The notes: a model not told the origin generated them from the letters alone. A DNA stretch of 27,427 nucleotides from Pelotomaculum sp. UBA1371 (GCA_002305915.1 DBRJ01000024.1:1-27427); one strand, 5' to 3'; numbered from the stretch's first letter, positions 14,585 to 22,946 are shown. Numbers and translations: made by a program.

Positions 14585-16414
14585 TTGAATAAGGTTTTAA
14601 AGAACCTTAGCATATATCTGCTAATAGTATTGGCTATAATAGCCTTGATCAGATATACGACTCCCAATGAAACGGTCACCCAGCCGGTGACTTACAGTAG
14701 ATTTTTAGAAGAGTTAGACCAGGGTAAGATTTCCAAGGTCGTCATCCAGTCGGAAAATATGACGAATATTATCTCCGGTGAAAGAGCGGACGGGACCCGT
14801 TTTGAGACCAAGGGTCCCGCTACCGATACGGCTCTCTATGCCCTTTTAAAAGAAAAGAAAGTGGATTGGAACAGCGAGCTGCCACCGCAGCCCGGATGGT
14901 GGACCAGTCTCTTTACAACCCTGCTGCCGATTCTGCTTTTTGTTATTCTTTTCTTCTTCCTGATGCAGCAGACCCAGGGCGGGGGAAACAGGGTTATGTC
15001 CTTCGGCAAGAGCCGCGCCCGCCTGCATAGCGACGAGAAAAAGAAAATAACCTTTGCCGACGTGGCGGGTGCGGACGAGGTGAAGGAGGAACTTGAGGAG
15101 ATCGTTGAGTTCCTGAAAAACCCGAAGAAATTTCAGGAGCTGGGCGCCAAAATTCCCAAAGGAGTGCTTCTTTTCGGCGGGCCCGGCACGGGTAAGACCC
15201 TTCTGGCCCGGGCTGTTGCCGGCGAGGCCGGAGTTCCCTTCTTCAGCATCAGCGGCTCCGATTTTGTTGAAATGTTTGTGGGCGTGGGGGCCTCCCGGGT
15301 CCGTGATTTGTTTGAACAGGCCAAGAAGAATTCACCCTGTATTGTTTTTGTGGACGAAATAGACGCCGTGGGGCGGCAGCGGGGCGCCGGCCTGGGCGGC
15401 GGACACGATGAGCGGGAGCAGACGCTGAACCAGCTCCTGGTTGAGATGGACGGCTTTGCCCCCAATGAGGGCATTATCATCCTGGCAGCTACAAACCGTC
15501 CGGACATTTTGGACCCGGCGCTGCTCAGGCCGGGTCGCTTTGACCGCCAGGTGGCGGTGGACGCCCCGGATGTAAACGGGCGGAAGGAAATTCTCAAGGT
15601 CCACGTCCGCGGCAAGCCCCTGGACGAGGGGGTCAACCTGGAGGTGCTGGCCAGGCGCACCCCGGGCTTTACCGGCGCCGACCTGGCCAACCTGGCCAAC
15701 GAGGCGGCGCTCCTGGCAGCCCGCCAGAACCGGAAGAAAATTACCATGGCCGACCTGGAGAACTCCATAGAGCGTGTTATTGCCGGACCGGAGAAGAAAT
15801 CCAAGGTGATCAGCGAGCAGGAAAAATGGCTGGTCTGCTACCATGAATCAGGCCACGCCGTGGTGGGTTACCTGCTGCCCAATACCGACCCGGTTCACAA
15901 GGTATCAATTATACCCAGGGGCAGGGCGGGCGGCTATACCCTTCTTCTTCCCAAAGAAGACCGTTACTATATGACCAAGTCCCAGCTTCTGGACCAGGTT
16001 ACCATGCTCCTGGGGGGGCGTGTTGCCGAAGCCGTTGTCCTGAAGGAGATCAGCACAGGGGCGCAGAATGACCTGGAGCGCGCCACCGATATCGTCCGTA
16101 AAATGGTCATGGAATTCGGCATGAGCGGACTGGGACCCATGACTTACGGTAGAAAGACGGATACTCCCTTCCTCGGCAGGGATCTGGCCAGGGACCGCAA
16201 CTACAGCGAAGAAGTAGCCAACGCCATCGACGTAGAAGTGCGCGAAACCATCGACCGCTCTTACAATAAGGCCAAAGAACTCCTGGAACAGCACCTGGAA
16301 ACGCTGCACCTGGTGGCCAGGACGCTTTTTGAAAAGGAGACCATTGAGGCTGATGAGTTTGCGGAGCTGATGAAGAAGGCCGGGGAGGCAGAGCGTAAGG
16401 ACAGGATCGATTAG
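14585..16414 (+). CDS. ftsH: ATP-dependent zinc metalloprotease FtsH
   Basis: A 609-residue membrane-anchored AAA+ protease that degrades misfolded membrane proteins and regulators. Two membrane segments are at about 8-23 and 109-127, flanking an extracytoplasmic domain. The AAA module has Walker A GGPGTGKT (198-205), Walker B IVFVDEID (253-260) and the second region of homology ATNRPDILDPALLRPGRFDR with Arg315/Arg318. The zinc site is HESGH (420-424) with Asp496. Two small departures from the usual text are GGP for GPP in Walker A and HESGH for HEAGH. TTG at 14585 follows GAGGAG by 8 nt; the ATG at 14498 lies upstream of the promoter. Confidence 0.96.
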   Translation: MNKVLKNLSIYLLIVLAIIALIRYTTPNETVTQPVTYSRFLEELDQGKISKVVIQSENMTNIISGERADGTRFETKGPATDTALYALLKEKKVDWNSELPPQPGWWTSLFTTLLPILLFVILFFFLMQQTQGGGNRVMSFGKSRARLHSDEKKKITFADVAGADEVKEELEEIVEFLKNPKKFQELGAKIPKGVLLFGGPGTGKTLLARAVAGEAGVPFFSISGSDFVEMFVGVGASRVRDLFEQAKKNSPCIVFVDEIDAVGRQRGAGLGGGHDEREQTLNQLLVEMDGFAPNEGIIILAATNRPDILDPALLRPGRFDRQVAVDAPDVNGRKEILKVHVRGKPLDEGVNLEVLARRTPGFTGADLANLANEAALLAARQNRKKITMADLENSIERVIAGPEKKSKVISEQEKWLVCYHESGHAVVGYLLPNTDPVHKVSIIPRGRAGGYTLLLPKEDRYYMTKSQLLDQVTMLLGGRVAEAVVLKEISTGAQNDLERATDIVRKMVMEFGMSGLGPMTYGRKTDTPFLGRDLARDRNYSEEVANAIDVEVRETIDRSYNKAKELLEQHLETLHLVARTLFEKETIEADEFAELMKKAGEAERKDRID

Positions 16415-16505
16415 ACATGTGAAATCCGGCAGGATCTGGACGTGGACAGGTTGATTTTTAACACCCGCGGCAGGACATGGTCGTGGACGGATTGGACTAT
16501 GTGAC

Positions 16506-16530
16506 ACCCGCGGCTGGGACAGCTGCGGGT
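16506..16530 (+). other. Hairpin in the ftsH-ndk spacer
   Basis: ACCCGCGGCTG (16506-16516) pairs with CAGCTGCGGGT (16520-16530), 11 bp with one G-U, loop GGA. No long U-run follows, but the stem is strong and may attenuate transcription from ftsH into ndk. Confidence 0.5.
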
Positions 16531-16623
16531 TGTCTTGCGATTATCCCTGCCATGCCTGCTTCCCCGGCTTTACCGCCCGATGCTTTTGTCGTATTTTCAA
16601 ATATACTGAGGGGGTTATTCAAT

Positions 16624-17073
16624 ATGGAGCGTACATATCTCATGGTCAAACCCGATGGTGTCCAGCGCGGCCTGGTCGGGGAAATTATCAACCGCTTTGA
16701 AAAAAGGGGCTTTAAGCTTGTGGCCCTGAAAATGCTGAGGATCAGCCGGGAATTGGCGGAAAAGCACTACGGAGAACATGTGGGCAAACCTTTTTTTGAA
16801 TCGCTGGTTGCTTTCATTACCTCCGGTCCCGTGGCGGCCATGGTCATCGAGGGCAAGGATGCCGTCAACGCCGCCCGGGAAATGATGGGGGCCACAAATC
16901 CGCTGAAGGCCGCGCCCGGCACCATCAGGGGCAGCCTGGGCATCGATATCGGCCGTAATGTCATTCACGGTTCCGACTCTTTGGAAAGCGCCCGGAGGGA
17001 AATCTCCATTTTCTTTAAGGAAGAAGAACTGCTCGATTATAAACTGGACATGGAAAGCTGGATTTACGAATAA
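16624..17073 (+). CDS. ndk: Nucleoside diphosphate kinase
   Basis: NDK passes the gamma phosphate of ATP to nucleoside diphosphates through a phosphohistidine. The 149-residue length is standard. Visible marks are TYLMVKPDGVQRGLVGEII (4-22), KPFFESLVAFITSGPVAAMV (55-74) and NVIHGSDS with the active-site His115. The ATG at 16624 follows GAGGGGGT; the 49 upstream codons of open frame have no homology to the family. It lies between ftsH and fhs with its own spacing and is followed by a GC hairpin. Confidence 0.96.
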   Translation: MERTYLMVKPDGVQRGLVGEIINRFEKRGFKLVALKMLRISRELAEKHYGEHVGKPFFESLVAFITSGPVAAMVIEGKDAVNAAREMMGATNPLKAAPGTIRGSLGIDIGRNVIHGSDSLESARREISIFFKEEELLDYKLDMESWIYE

Positions 17074-17092
17074 AGGGCGGAACTTCCGCCCT
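17074..17092 (+). terminator. Hairpin between ndk and fhs
   Basis: AGGGCGGA (17074-17081) and TCCGCCCT (17085-17092) form a perfect 8-bp stem with a 3-nt loop directly after the ndk stop. There is no U-run, so it may be a partial attenuator or 3'-end stabiliser. Confidence 0.45.
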
Positions 17093-17114
17093 GCCCGGGG
17101 GAGGATTTTAACGG

Positions 17115-18875
17115 ATGGTTTACGACCCCACCCGCCTGAAGGATTATCAAATCGCGGAACTGGCTGAAAGAAATCTGCCGGGACAGGCAGAATGGCAGGA
17201 GAGACTTGGCCTGCAGAGGGATGAGGTTATTCCCTACGGCAGGATTTGCAAGCTGGATTTCCTCAAAATTATGAACCGGCTGAAGGACAGGCCCAACGGT
17301 AAGTACATCAACGTTACCGCAATTACACCCACCCCCCTGGGCGAGGGTAAGACCACCACAACCCTGGGTCTGGTGGAAGGGCTGGGCAAAAGGGGCTTCA
17401 ATGCCGGCGCGGCAATCCGCCAGCCCTCCAGCGGTCCCACCATGAACATCAAGGGGACCGCTGCAGGCGGCGGCAACGCCCTGGCTATTCCCATGACCGA
17501 GTTTTCCCTGGGCCTTACCGGGGACATCAACGATATCATGAATGCCCACAACCTGGCCATGGTGGCCCTCAACGCCCGGATGCAGCACGAGCGCAACTAC
17601 GACGACGCCCAGTTGGCCGCCCGCGGCCTGAAGCGGCTGGACATCGATCCCACTGCCGTGGAATTGGGCTGGGTCATAGATTTCTGCGCCCAGGGCCTGC
17701 GCAGGATTGTGATGGGGATCGGCGGGCGCATGGACGGCTACATGATGACTTCCAGATTCGACATTGCGGTTAGCTCCGAACTGATGGCCATCCTTGCCGT
17801 TGCCACGGATTTGAGGGACCTGCGGCAGAGGATCGGTAGAATCATCGTAGCTTATGACAAAAAGGGCCGTCCGGTAACTACCTCGGATCTGGAGGTGGCC
17901 GGCGCCATGACGGCTTTTATGAGGAATGCCGTCAACCCGACTTTGATGAGCACTGTGGAGTATCAGCCGGTCCTGGTGCATGCGGGACCCTTTGCCAACA
18001 TTGCCATCGGGCAGTCCTCCATCATTGCCGACCGCATTGCCTTGAAATTGTTTGACTACAGCGTCACCGAGAGCGGTTTCGGTGCCGACATCGGTTTTGA
18101 AAAGTTCTGGAACGTAAAATGCCGTTTAAGCGGGCTTATTCCCAACGTTTCAGTTATCACCACCTCAATCAGGGCCCTGAAAATGCATGGCGGCGGCCCG
18201 GGAGTTGCTGCCGGACGACCCCTGCCCGCAGAATACACCAAAGAAAACCTGGAGCTTGTGGAGAGGGGCGTCGCCAACCTGCAGCACCACATCGCCATCG
18301 TCAGGAAGTCCGGGATTAATCCGGTGGTGTGTATCAACGCTTTTCCAACGGATACCCGGGCGGAGATAGCCATGGTACGCCGCTATGCCGAACAGGCCGG
18401 GGCCCGCTGCGCTCTTTCGGAACACTGGCTGAAAGGGGGAGAGGGCGCCCTGGAGCTTGCGGACGCCGTGATCGATGCCTGCAACGAAGAGGTTAACTTC
18501 GATTTTCTCTATCCCCCGGAGATGCCGCTGCGGCAGAGGGTTGAGCTTATAGCCAGGGAGATTTACGGAGCGGAAGGCGTAACCTGGACGCCGGAGGCCG
18601 CAGCCAGGGCCGCCCGCCTGGAAGCCGACCCGGCCATGGCCGGCTTTTCCACCATGATGGTCAAGACCCACTTAAGCCTGACCCATGACCCCGACTTAAA
18701 AGGTGTTCCCCGGGGCTGGCTGCTGCCGGTGCGGGATGTTCTGGTCTATGCCGGGGCCGGTTTCCTCTGTCCGGTTACGGGCGCCATCAGCCTGATGCCC
18801 GGAACAGGGTCCGACCCGGCTTACCGGAGGATTGACGTGGACCCGGACAGTGGTAAAGTCACCGGCCTTTTCTAG
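17115..18875 (+). CDS. fhs: Formate--tetrahydrofolate ligase, long divergent form
   Basis: Fhs makes 10-formyl-THF from formate, THF and ATP; it is part of the methyl branch of the Wood-Ljungdahl pathway and of C1 supply. The ATP loop PTPLGEGKT is at 72-80; HAGPFANIAIGQSS, GFGADIGFEKFWNVKCR, VVCINAFPTDT, GGEGALELA and the closing VTGLF follow the family pattern. At 586 residues it is about 30 longer than the 556-560 usual in acetogens, and the segment after the P-loop reads RQPSSGPTMNIKGTAAGGG instead of the EPSLGPSFGIKGGAAGGG that I recall from Moorella. An extra charged stretch (ARMQHERNYDDAQLAARG) follows. So it belongs to a divergent long subgroup. GGGGAGG precedes the ATG. Folate genes follow. 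Confidence 0.93.
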   Translation: MVYDPTRLKDYQIAELAERNLPGQAEWQERLGLQRDEVIPYGRICKLDFLKIMNRLKDRPNGKYINVTAITPTPLGEGKTTTTLGLVEGLGKRGFNAGAAIRQPSSGPTMNIKGTAAGGGNALAIPMTEFSLGLTGDINDIMNAHNLAMVALNARMQHERNYDDAQLAARGLKRLDIDPTAVELGWVIDFCAQGLRRIVMGIGGRMDGYMMTSRFDIAVSSELMAILAVATDLRDLRQRIGRIIVAYDKKGRPVTTSDLEVAGAMTAFMRNAVNPTLMSTVEYQPVLVHAGPFANIAIGQSSIIADRIALKLFDYSVTESGFGADIGFEKFWNVKCRLSGLIPNVSVITTSIRALKMHGGGPGVAAGRPLPAEYTKENLELVERGVANLQHHIAIVRKSGINPVVCINAFPTDTRAEIAMVRRYAEQAGARCALSEHWLKGGEGALELADAVIDACNEEVNFDFLYPPEMPLRQRVELIAREIYGAEGVTWTPEAAARAARLEADPAMAGFSTMMVKTHLSLTHDPDLKGVPRGWLLPVRDVLVYAGAGFLCPVTGAISLMPGTGSDPAYRRIDVDPDSGKVTGLF

Positions 18876-19199
18876 AGGAAAACGTTAAAGCGATTTTTGT
18901 TGGACCCGGAATCTTTTCCTTTCAACAATAAGGGTGCTGCCTTACGGCGCCCCTTTTTTTGTTTGATTTTCCGTGGATTTAGCCTTATAATTTGGACTAG
19001 CTATCATATCCAGGGCTCAGGTTAAGATCATGCTGGAATCTTGAAACAAGTCCAAGCCCCGCGCTATAAAAACTACCCAAAAAAACTGCCCATAAACATA
19101 TTGCGGAGCTAATGATAGAGATATAGATAAAGCACCCGGCCGGAATATATAATGAGCGTATAATAATTGAAGCTAAAATATTTACGGAGAGGATGTCTA
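18876..19199. other. Intergenic region between fhs and folP
   Basis: 324 bp. It begins with the fhs terminator (18929-18961) and continues as AT-rich DNA with several TATAAT-like words (for example 19159-19164), none with a fitting -35. A 69-codon open frame on the minus strand (18997-19206) encodes a hydrophobic peptide but has no ribosome site and is not called. Confidence 0.5.
18929..18961 (+). terminator. Terminator after fhs
   Basis: AAGGGTGC pairs imperfectly (one bulged C and a G-U) with GCGCCCCTT around the loop TGCCTTACG, followed by an eight-base T-run. It lies about 55 bp after the fhs stop and separates fhs from folP. Confidence 0.75.
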
Positions 19200-20405
19200 T
19201 TGACAATCAGGGTTTACAGCGTTTCGGTAGAAAACAGGGAGGAGGCCATGCGGGCCATTGCCTTTGCAGGTGCGGACCGTCCCGGCTGCCGCTACATGGC
19301 CTCCAAAGCGGTTCACCGGCTGATTATGCTGGAAGGGGTCCAGCCCAGGCAGGCCAACATTATTAAACAGGAAATGCTCGGCAAGGGCGGGGAAGCCGCC
19401 GTTTCCAAGGGAGTGGTGAATTGTTCCGTACCGGAGTCAAGGGTGCTGCTGATGGGTACCCTGCGGCAGTACGAGGCCTTTCTGGACAAGCTGGAGGCCC
19501 AGCCCTTCGGTCTGCCGGCTTTGGCTGAAAAAATCAGGGAGGCGCTGGCCTGCCAGGAAGGCTACAGTCCCTACAGCCTGGATTGCCGGGGGAGAACCCT
19601 TGCCCTGGGGGAGAGGACGCATGTCATGGGCATCCTCAACGTAACTCCTGACTCCTTTTCGGACGGGGGCAGTTGCTGTGACCCCGGCCTGGCGGTGGAA
19701 AAGGCCTGCCTTATGGTAGCCGGCGGGGCCGACATCATCGATCTGGGCGGGGAGTCCACCCGGCCTGGTTACAGCCCGGTGAATGAAGCGGAGGAACTGG
19801 CCCGGATTATGCCGGTCCTGAAAAGGCTGGTCAACGAGATCCATGTCCCCGTTTCCATTGATACGACCAAGGCCCGGGTAGCCAGGCAGGCGCTGGAAGC
19901 AGGCGCCCACATAATTAACGACCAGCGGGGACTGCAAGGCGACCCCGCCATGGCCGGGGTGGCTGCGGAATACGGCGCCCCCCTGGTCTTGATGCACAAC
20001 CAGAAGGGCACATCTTACAGGGAATTAATCGGAGACATCGTGGAGTATTTCCGGGAAAGCATCCGTCTTGCAGAGCAGGCCGGGGTGGTCCGGGAAAAAC
20101 TCATCATCGATCCCGGCTTCGGCTTCGGCAAGACACCGCAGCAAAACCTTGAACTGCTGCGGCGGCTGAAGGACCTGCGCTGCCTGGGCCTGCCGGTTTT
20201 AATCGGTTCCTCCCGCAAGTCCACCATCGGCAAAGTTCTGGACCTGCCCGTGGACCAGCGCCTGGAGGGAACCGCGGCCACCGTTGCCGTTGCTATCGTC
20301 AACGGCGCAGCGATCGTGCGGGTGCATGATGTCAGGGAAATGGTCCGGGTTGCCAGAATGACGGACGCCATTATGAGAATTGAAAAATGGGACTTTAAAG
20401 CCTGA
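19200..20405 (+). CDS. folP: Dihydropteroate synthase with N-terminal extension
   Basis: FolP joins 6-hydroxymethyl-dihydropterin pyrophosphate and p-aminobenzoate to dihydropteroate; it is the sulfonamide target. The TIM-barrel domain starts at about residue 135 with MGILNVTPDSFSDGG (143-157), DLGGESTRPG (181-190), VSIDTTKA, IINDQRG and LIIDPGFGFGKT, all intact. Ahead of it are about 130 residues (VYSVSVENREEAMRAIAFAGADRPGC to KIREALAC) that are not part of the standard 270-280-residue enzyme; no function is known to me. TTG at 19200 after GGAGAGG is preferred to the TTG at 19167, which has no ribosome site. folB and folK follow with spacers of 124 and 68 bp. Confidence 0.94.
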   Translation: MTIRVYSVSVENREEAMRAIAFAGADRPGCRYMASKAVHRLIMLEGVQPRQANIIKQEMLGKGGEAAVSKGVVNCSVPESRVLLMGTLRQYEAFLDKLEAQPFGLPALAEKIREALACQEGYSPYSLDCRGRTLALGERTHVMGILNVTPDSFSDGGSCCDPGLAVEKACLMVAGGADIIDLGGESTRPGYSPVNEAEELARIMPVLKRLVNEIHVPVSIDTTKARVARQALEAGAHIINDQRGLQGDPAMAGVAAEYGAPLVLMHNQKGTSYRELIGDIVEYFRESIRLAEQAGVVREKLIIDPGFGFGKTPQQNLELLRRLKDLRCLGLPVLIGSSRKSTIGKVLDLPVDQRLEGTAATVAVAIVNGAAIVRVHDVREMVRVARMTDAIMRIEKWDFKA

Positions 20406-20529
20406 GAGGATCCTGGCGCCGGACTGTTCCGGCAGGGGAAATAGCTGTGCAGGCCGGTCCGGCTGTTTAGAAGCAGGGCTGCAGGCCTGAGTATACTCTT
20501 ATTTATTATGAATAGGGAGAGGTTCGGCC

Positions 20530-20889
20530 ATGGATAAAATCATCCTGGATGGGATGGAGTTTTACGGCTGCCACGGCATCCGGCCCGAAGAGCAGGTCCT
20601 GGGACAGCCCTTCATCGTGGACGTGGAACTTGAGCTTGACCTGCGCCCGGCCGGGGAGACGGACGACCCCGGGCGCACCGTTGACTACGCCCGTGTCTTC
20701 GAGTTGACCGGTTCCATTGTACAAGGCCGTCCCTTTCGCCTGATTGAGTCCGTGGCGGAGGCTGTTGCTGCTGCTGTCCTGGAAACCTTTCCGGAGGTGG
20801 CAGGGGTACAGGTCAGGGTCAAAAAGCCCCGGGCCCCCATTCCCGGCCACTTTACCTGGATGGCCGTGGAGATAAAGAGAACCCGCTGA
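20530..20889 (+). CDS. folB: Dihydroneopterin aldolase
   Basis: FolB cleaves 7,8-dihydroneopterin to 6-hydroxymethyl-dihydropterin and glycolaldehyde. The 119-residue protein has the family start DKIILDGMEFYGCHGIRPEEQ with the catalytic Glu near residue 20, the TVDYARVFELT segment, LIESVAEAVA and the C-terminal VRVKKPRAPIPG with the conserved Lys near 100. GGGAGAGG precedes the ATG by seven bases. It sits between folP and folK, the standard order in Bacillus and Clostridia. Confidence 0.95.
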   Translation: MDKIILDGMEFYGCHGIRPEEQVLGQPFIVDVELELDLRPAGETDDPGRTVDYARVFELTGSIVQGRPFRLIESVAEAVAAAVLETFPEVAGVQVRVKKPRAPIPGHFTWMAVEIKRTR

Positions 20890-20957
20890 TTTACATAACA
20901 CCAGTAATAACCAGTAACCAATAACTTAATAACTCAGGTACCCGGTACAGCCAGGAA

Positions 20958-21485
20958 GTGATAAAAAGCGACAGAGGAGGGATTAAGCTGGCCACCACCG
21001 CCTATATCGGGCTGGGCAGCAACCTGGGCGACAAAGCAGGTTACCTGAAAAAGGCCCTGGAACTGCTGGATGCGGCGCCGGGCGTCCGGGTTAAAAAGGT
21101 TGCGTCCTTTTACCGGACCGAGCCCCTGGGGGTCACCGGGCAGGACTGGTTCTTAAATACGGTTGCTGAAATTGAAACTTCCCTGAGCCCGGGCGATCTG
21201 CTGGACCTCCTGCTTGACCTTGAAGCGAGGCTTGGCCGGGTCCGCACCGGGCGCTGGGGGCCGCGGACCCTGGACCTGGACCTGCTTTTGTTCGGCGAAG
21301 AAGAGATTCAGTCAGCCCGTTTAACTGTTCCCCATCCCCGCCTGGCCGGGCGCGCCTTTGTCCTGGTGCCCCTGGCGGAACTGGCGCCGGATCTGGTTAT
21401 CCCCGGTCACGGCCCGGCAGCTGCTCTAGCCACGGAGCTGGTCCGGGAACAGCCGGTGTTTTTTTATTGCTCCCCCGGAAAATAA
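20958..21485 (+). CDS. folK: 2-amino-4-hydroxy-6-hydroxymethyldihydropteridine pyrophosphokinase
   Basis: HPPK transfers pyrophosphate from ATP to 6-hydroxymethyl-dihydropterin, feeding FolP. Landmarks are AYIGLGSNLGDK, FYRTEPLGVTGQDWFLN and the ATP/Mg signature GRWGPRTLDLDLLLFG, then VPHPRLAGRAFVLVPLAEL. The start is uncertain. GTG at 20958 gives 175 residues but has no ribosome site at proper distance, while AGGAGG at 20975-20980 points seven bases on to CTG at 20988, which would give a 165-residue protein beginning ATTAYIGLGSN, close to the usual HPPK N-terminus. The longest frame is reported here. It is followed after 27 bp by the SPL gene, perhaps in the same transcript. Confidence 0.93.
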   Translation: MIKSDRGGIKLATTAYIGLGSNLGDKAGYLKKALELLDAAPGVRVKKVASFYRTEPLGVTGQDWFLNTVAEIETSLSPGDLLDLLLDLEARLGRVRTGRWGPRTLDLDLLLFGEEEIQSARLTVPHPRLAGRAFVLVPLAELAPDLVIPGHGPAAALATELVREQPVFFYCSPGK

Positions 21486-21512
21486 TATAGAAAAAACAGG
21501 GGGAGTTTAAAA

Positions 21513-22532
21513 ATGGTATTTGAGCCCAAGAGGGTTATTTTTGAGCCGGACGCACTGAAGTACCCCCTGGGGGAAAAGCTGCAGCGCTATTTCAGGGAGC
21601 GGGGCGTGGAAATCAGCCGGACGGCCTCCCACAACAGGGTTACTTCCATTCCCGGCAAGACCCGCCCGGAAGGTTACGCCGAAGCCAAAAGGACCCTCGT
21701 GGTGGGGGTGAGACGCACCAAAAAATTTGAAACATGCAGGCCCTCAGCCCATTTCCAGCTGCCCCTGGCTACCTCCTGCCCCGGCAAGTGCGAGTACTGC
21801 TACCTCCTCACCAACATGGGACGCAAGCCCTATGTCCGCATTTACGTCAACACCGGAGAAATACTGGAAGCCGCCGCCGGCTACATCGAAAAGAGAAAGC
21901 CCGAAATAACCGTTTTTGAAGGGGCCGCCACTTCGGATCCCGTCCCCACAGAACCCTACACCGGAATTCTGGAAAGCGCCGTCCGGTTCTTTGCGGGACA
22001 GGAATACGGGCGGTTCCGGTTTGTTACCAAGTTTACCGATGTGGACACACTGCTGGACGTGCCTCACCGCGGGCATACCCGGATTCGCTTCAGTATCAAT
22101 ACCCCGGAAGTGATCAGGCGGTACGAGCACGCCACCCCTTCCCTGGCGGAAAGGCTGGCCGCGGCCGGAAAAGTGGCGGCGGCGGGCTATCCCCTGGGTT
22201 TTCTGGTTGCTCCCATCATCGCCGGGGAAGGGTGGCGGGAGAGCTACCGGGAACTCTTTCAGGCAGCTGCGGCGGAGCTGTCCGGCGCCGCCCCGGATCT
22301 TACCCTGGAGTTGATCACCCACCGCTTTACGAAGAGGGCCAAAAGCACCATTCTGGAGGTCTTCCCGAATACGCGCCTGGACCTGGACGAAAAGGACAGG
22401 GCCTTTAAATTCGGCCAGTTCGGTTACGGTAAATACGTCTATACCAAAGAGTTGCTGGGGGAAATAAAAGAGCATTTCAACTCCCTTGCAGCGGCCTATT
22501 TTCCAGGGGCGCACATAGAATATCTGGTTTAA
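21513..22532 (+). CDS. splB: Spore photoproduct lyase (radical SAM)
   Basis: SPL repairs the thymine dimer formed by UV in spores, using S-adenosylmethionine and a 4Fe-4S cluster during germination. The 339-residue protein has the cluster motif C-x3-C-x2-C at Cys89, Cys93 and Cys96 (TSCPGKCEYCYL), YVRIYVNTGEIL, RFRFVTKFTDVDTLLD, RIRFSINTPEVI, GYPLGFLVAPII and LELITHRFTKRAKS, a full match to the family. Where Bacillus SPL has the hydrogen-donor Cys141 (FEAACTSD), this protein reads FEGAATSD, so the Cys is Ala. Another Cys is at 75 (FETCRPSAH). GGGGGAG precedes the ATG. The location after folK is likely incidental or operonic. Confidence 0.95.
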   Translation: MVFEPKRVIFEPDALKYPLGEKLQRYFRERGVEISRTASHNRVTSIPGKTRPEGYAEAKRTLVVGVRRTKKFETCRPSAHFQLPLATSCPGKCEYCYLLTNMGRKPYVRIYVNTGEILEAAAGYIEKRKPEITVFEGAATSDPVPTEPYTGILESAVRFFAGQEYGRFRFVTKFTDVDTLLDVPHRGHTRIRFSINTPEVIRRYEHATPSLAERLAAAGKVAAAGYPLGFLVAPIIAGEGWRESYRELFQAAAAELSGAAPDLTLELITHRFTKRAKSTILEVFPNTRLDLDEKDRAFKFGQFGYGKYVYTKELLGEIKEHFNSLAAAYFPGAHIEYLV

Positions 22533-22946
22533 AATATAACTTGTTAGACATCCACGCCGCTGACGCTGTACCAGCAGGGGTAGAAAATGTCTATTTTCAG
22601 GGTAGATGATATTTTCCTGGCAGACTATTATTTAGCCAAAATGATACCTTATGTAAAATAAAATATATATATATTCCGGGTGGATGGATTGCTCCAGAAC
22701 CCGGTGCTGTGATAAAATAATTAACACAGGGTGGTATCGCGCGAACCACACCTTAAGCAGGATCCGTAAACTTAATACTGTTTTATGTACCGCTTGGAGC
22801 CGGGTTGGACCGAGACGGGAGGTTGGGTTAAGATGCCTTTCGGGTTTGCCGGAAGGCTTTTGTTTTTGTACCGGAAAGCGTCTTAAATCACATTTGTTTT
22901 ATGGTGATACCCGGCAATGACTTTTAGAATCAGGGAGGGATTTTTC
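22533..22946. other. Leader region upstream of panG-panB-panC-panD
   Basis: 414 bp without a credible gene. It holds small hairpins (AGACAT 22546-22551 / ATGTCT 22587-22592), an AT-dinucleotide run near 22662-22675, a CCGGGT/ACCCGG stem at 22676-22703, a T-box core at 22722-22741 and a terminator at 22835-22867. The 78-codon frame at 22684-22920 overlaps these elements and is rejected. Confidence 0.6.
22676..22870 (+). promoter_or_regulatory. T-box-like riboswitch (antiterminator core plus terminator)
   Basis: AACACAGGGTGGTATCGCG at 22723-22741 matches the conserved T-box sequence that pairs with the acceptor end of uncharged tRNA. A 6-bp stem lies just upstream (CCGGGT / ACCCGG). Downstream, GCCTTTCGG (22835-22843) and CCGGAAGGC (22849-22857) form a terminator stem with a U-rich tail, ending 80 bp before the panG start codon. 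The distance from T-box to terminator is longer than usual, and I cannot identify a Stem I or specifier codon, so the cognate amino acid is unknown. Confidence 0.65.

Noticed and set aside
18997..19206. 69-codon hydrophobic open frame on the minus strand in the fhs-folP gap
   Set aside because: No ribosome site, AT-rich chance composition, overlaps the folP ribosome site; possible but unsupported.
22684..22920. 78-codon plus-strand open frame
   Set aside because: It overlaps the T-box core and terminator, has no ribosome site and no family resemblance.
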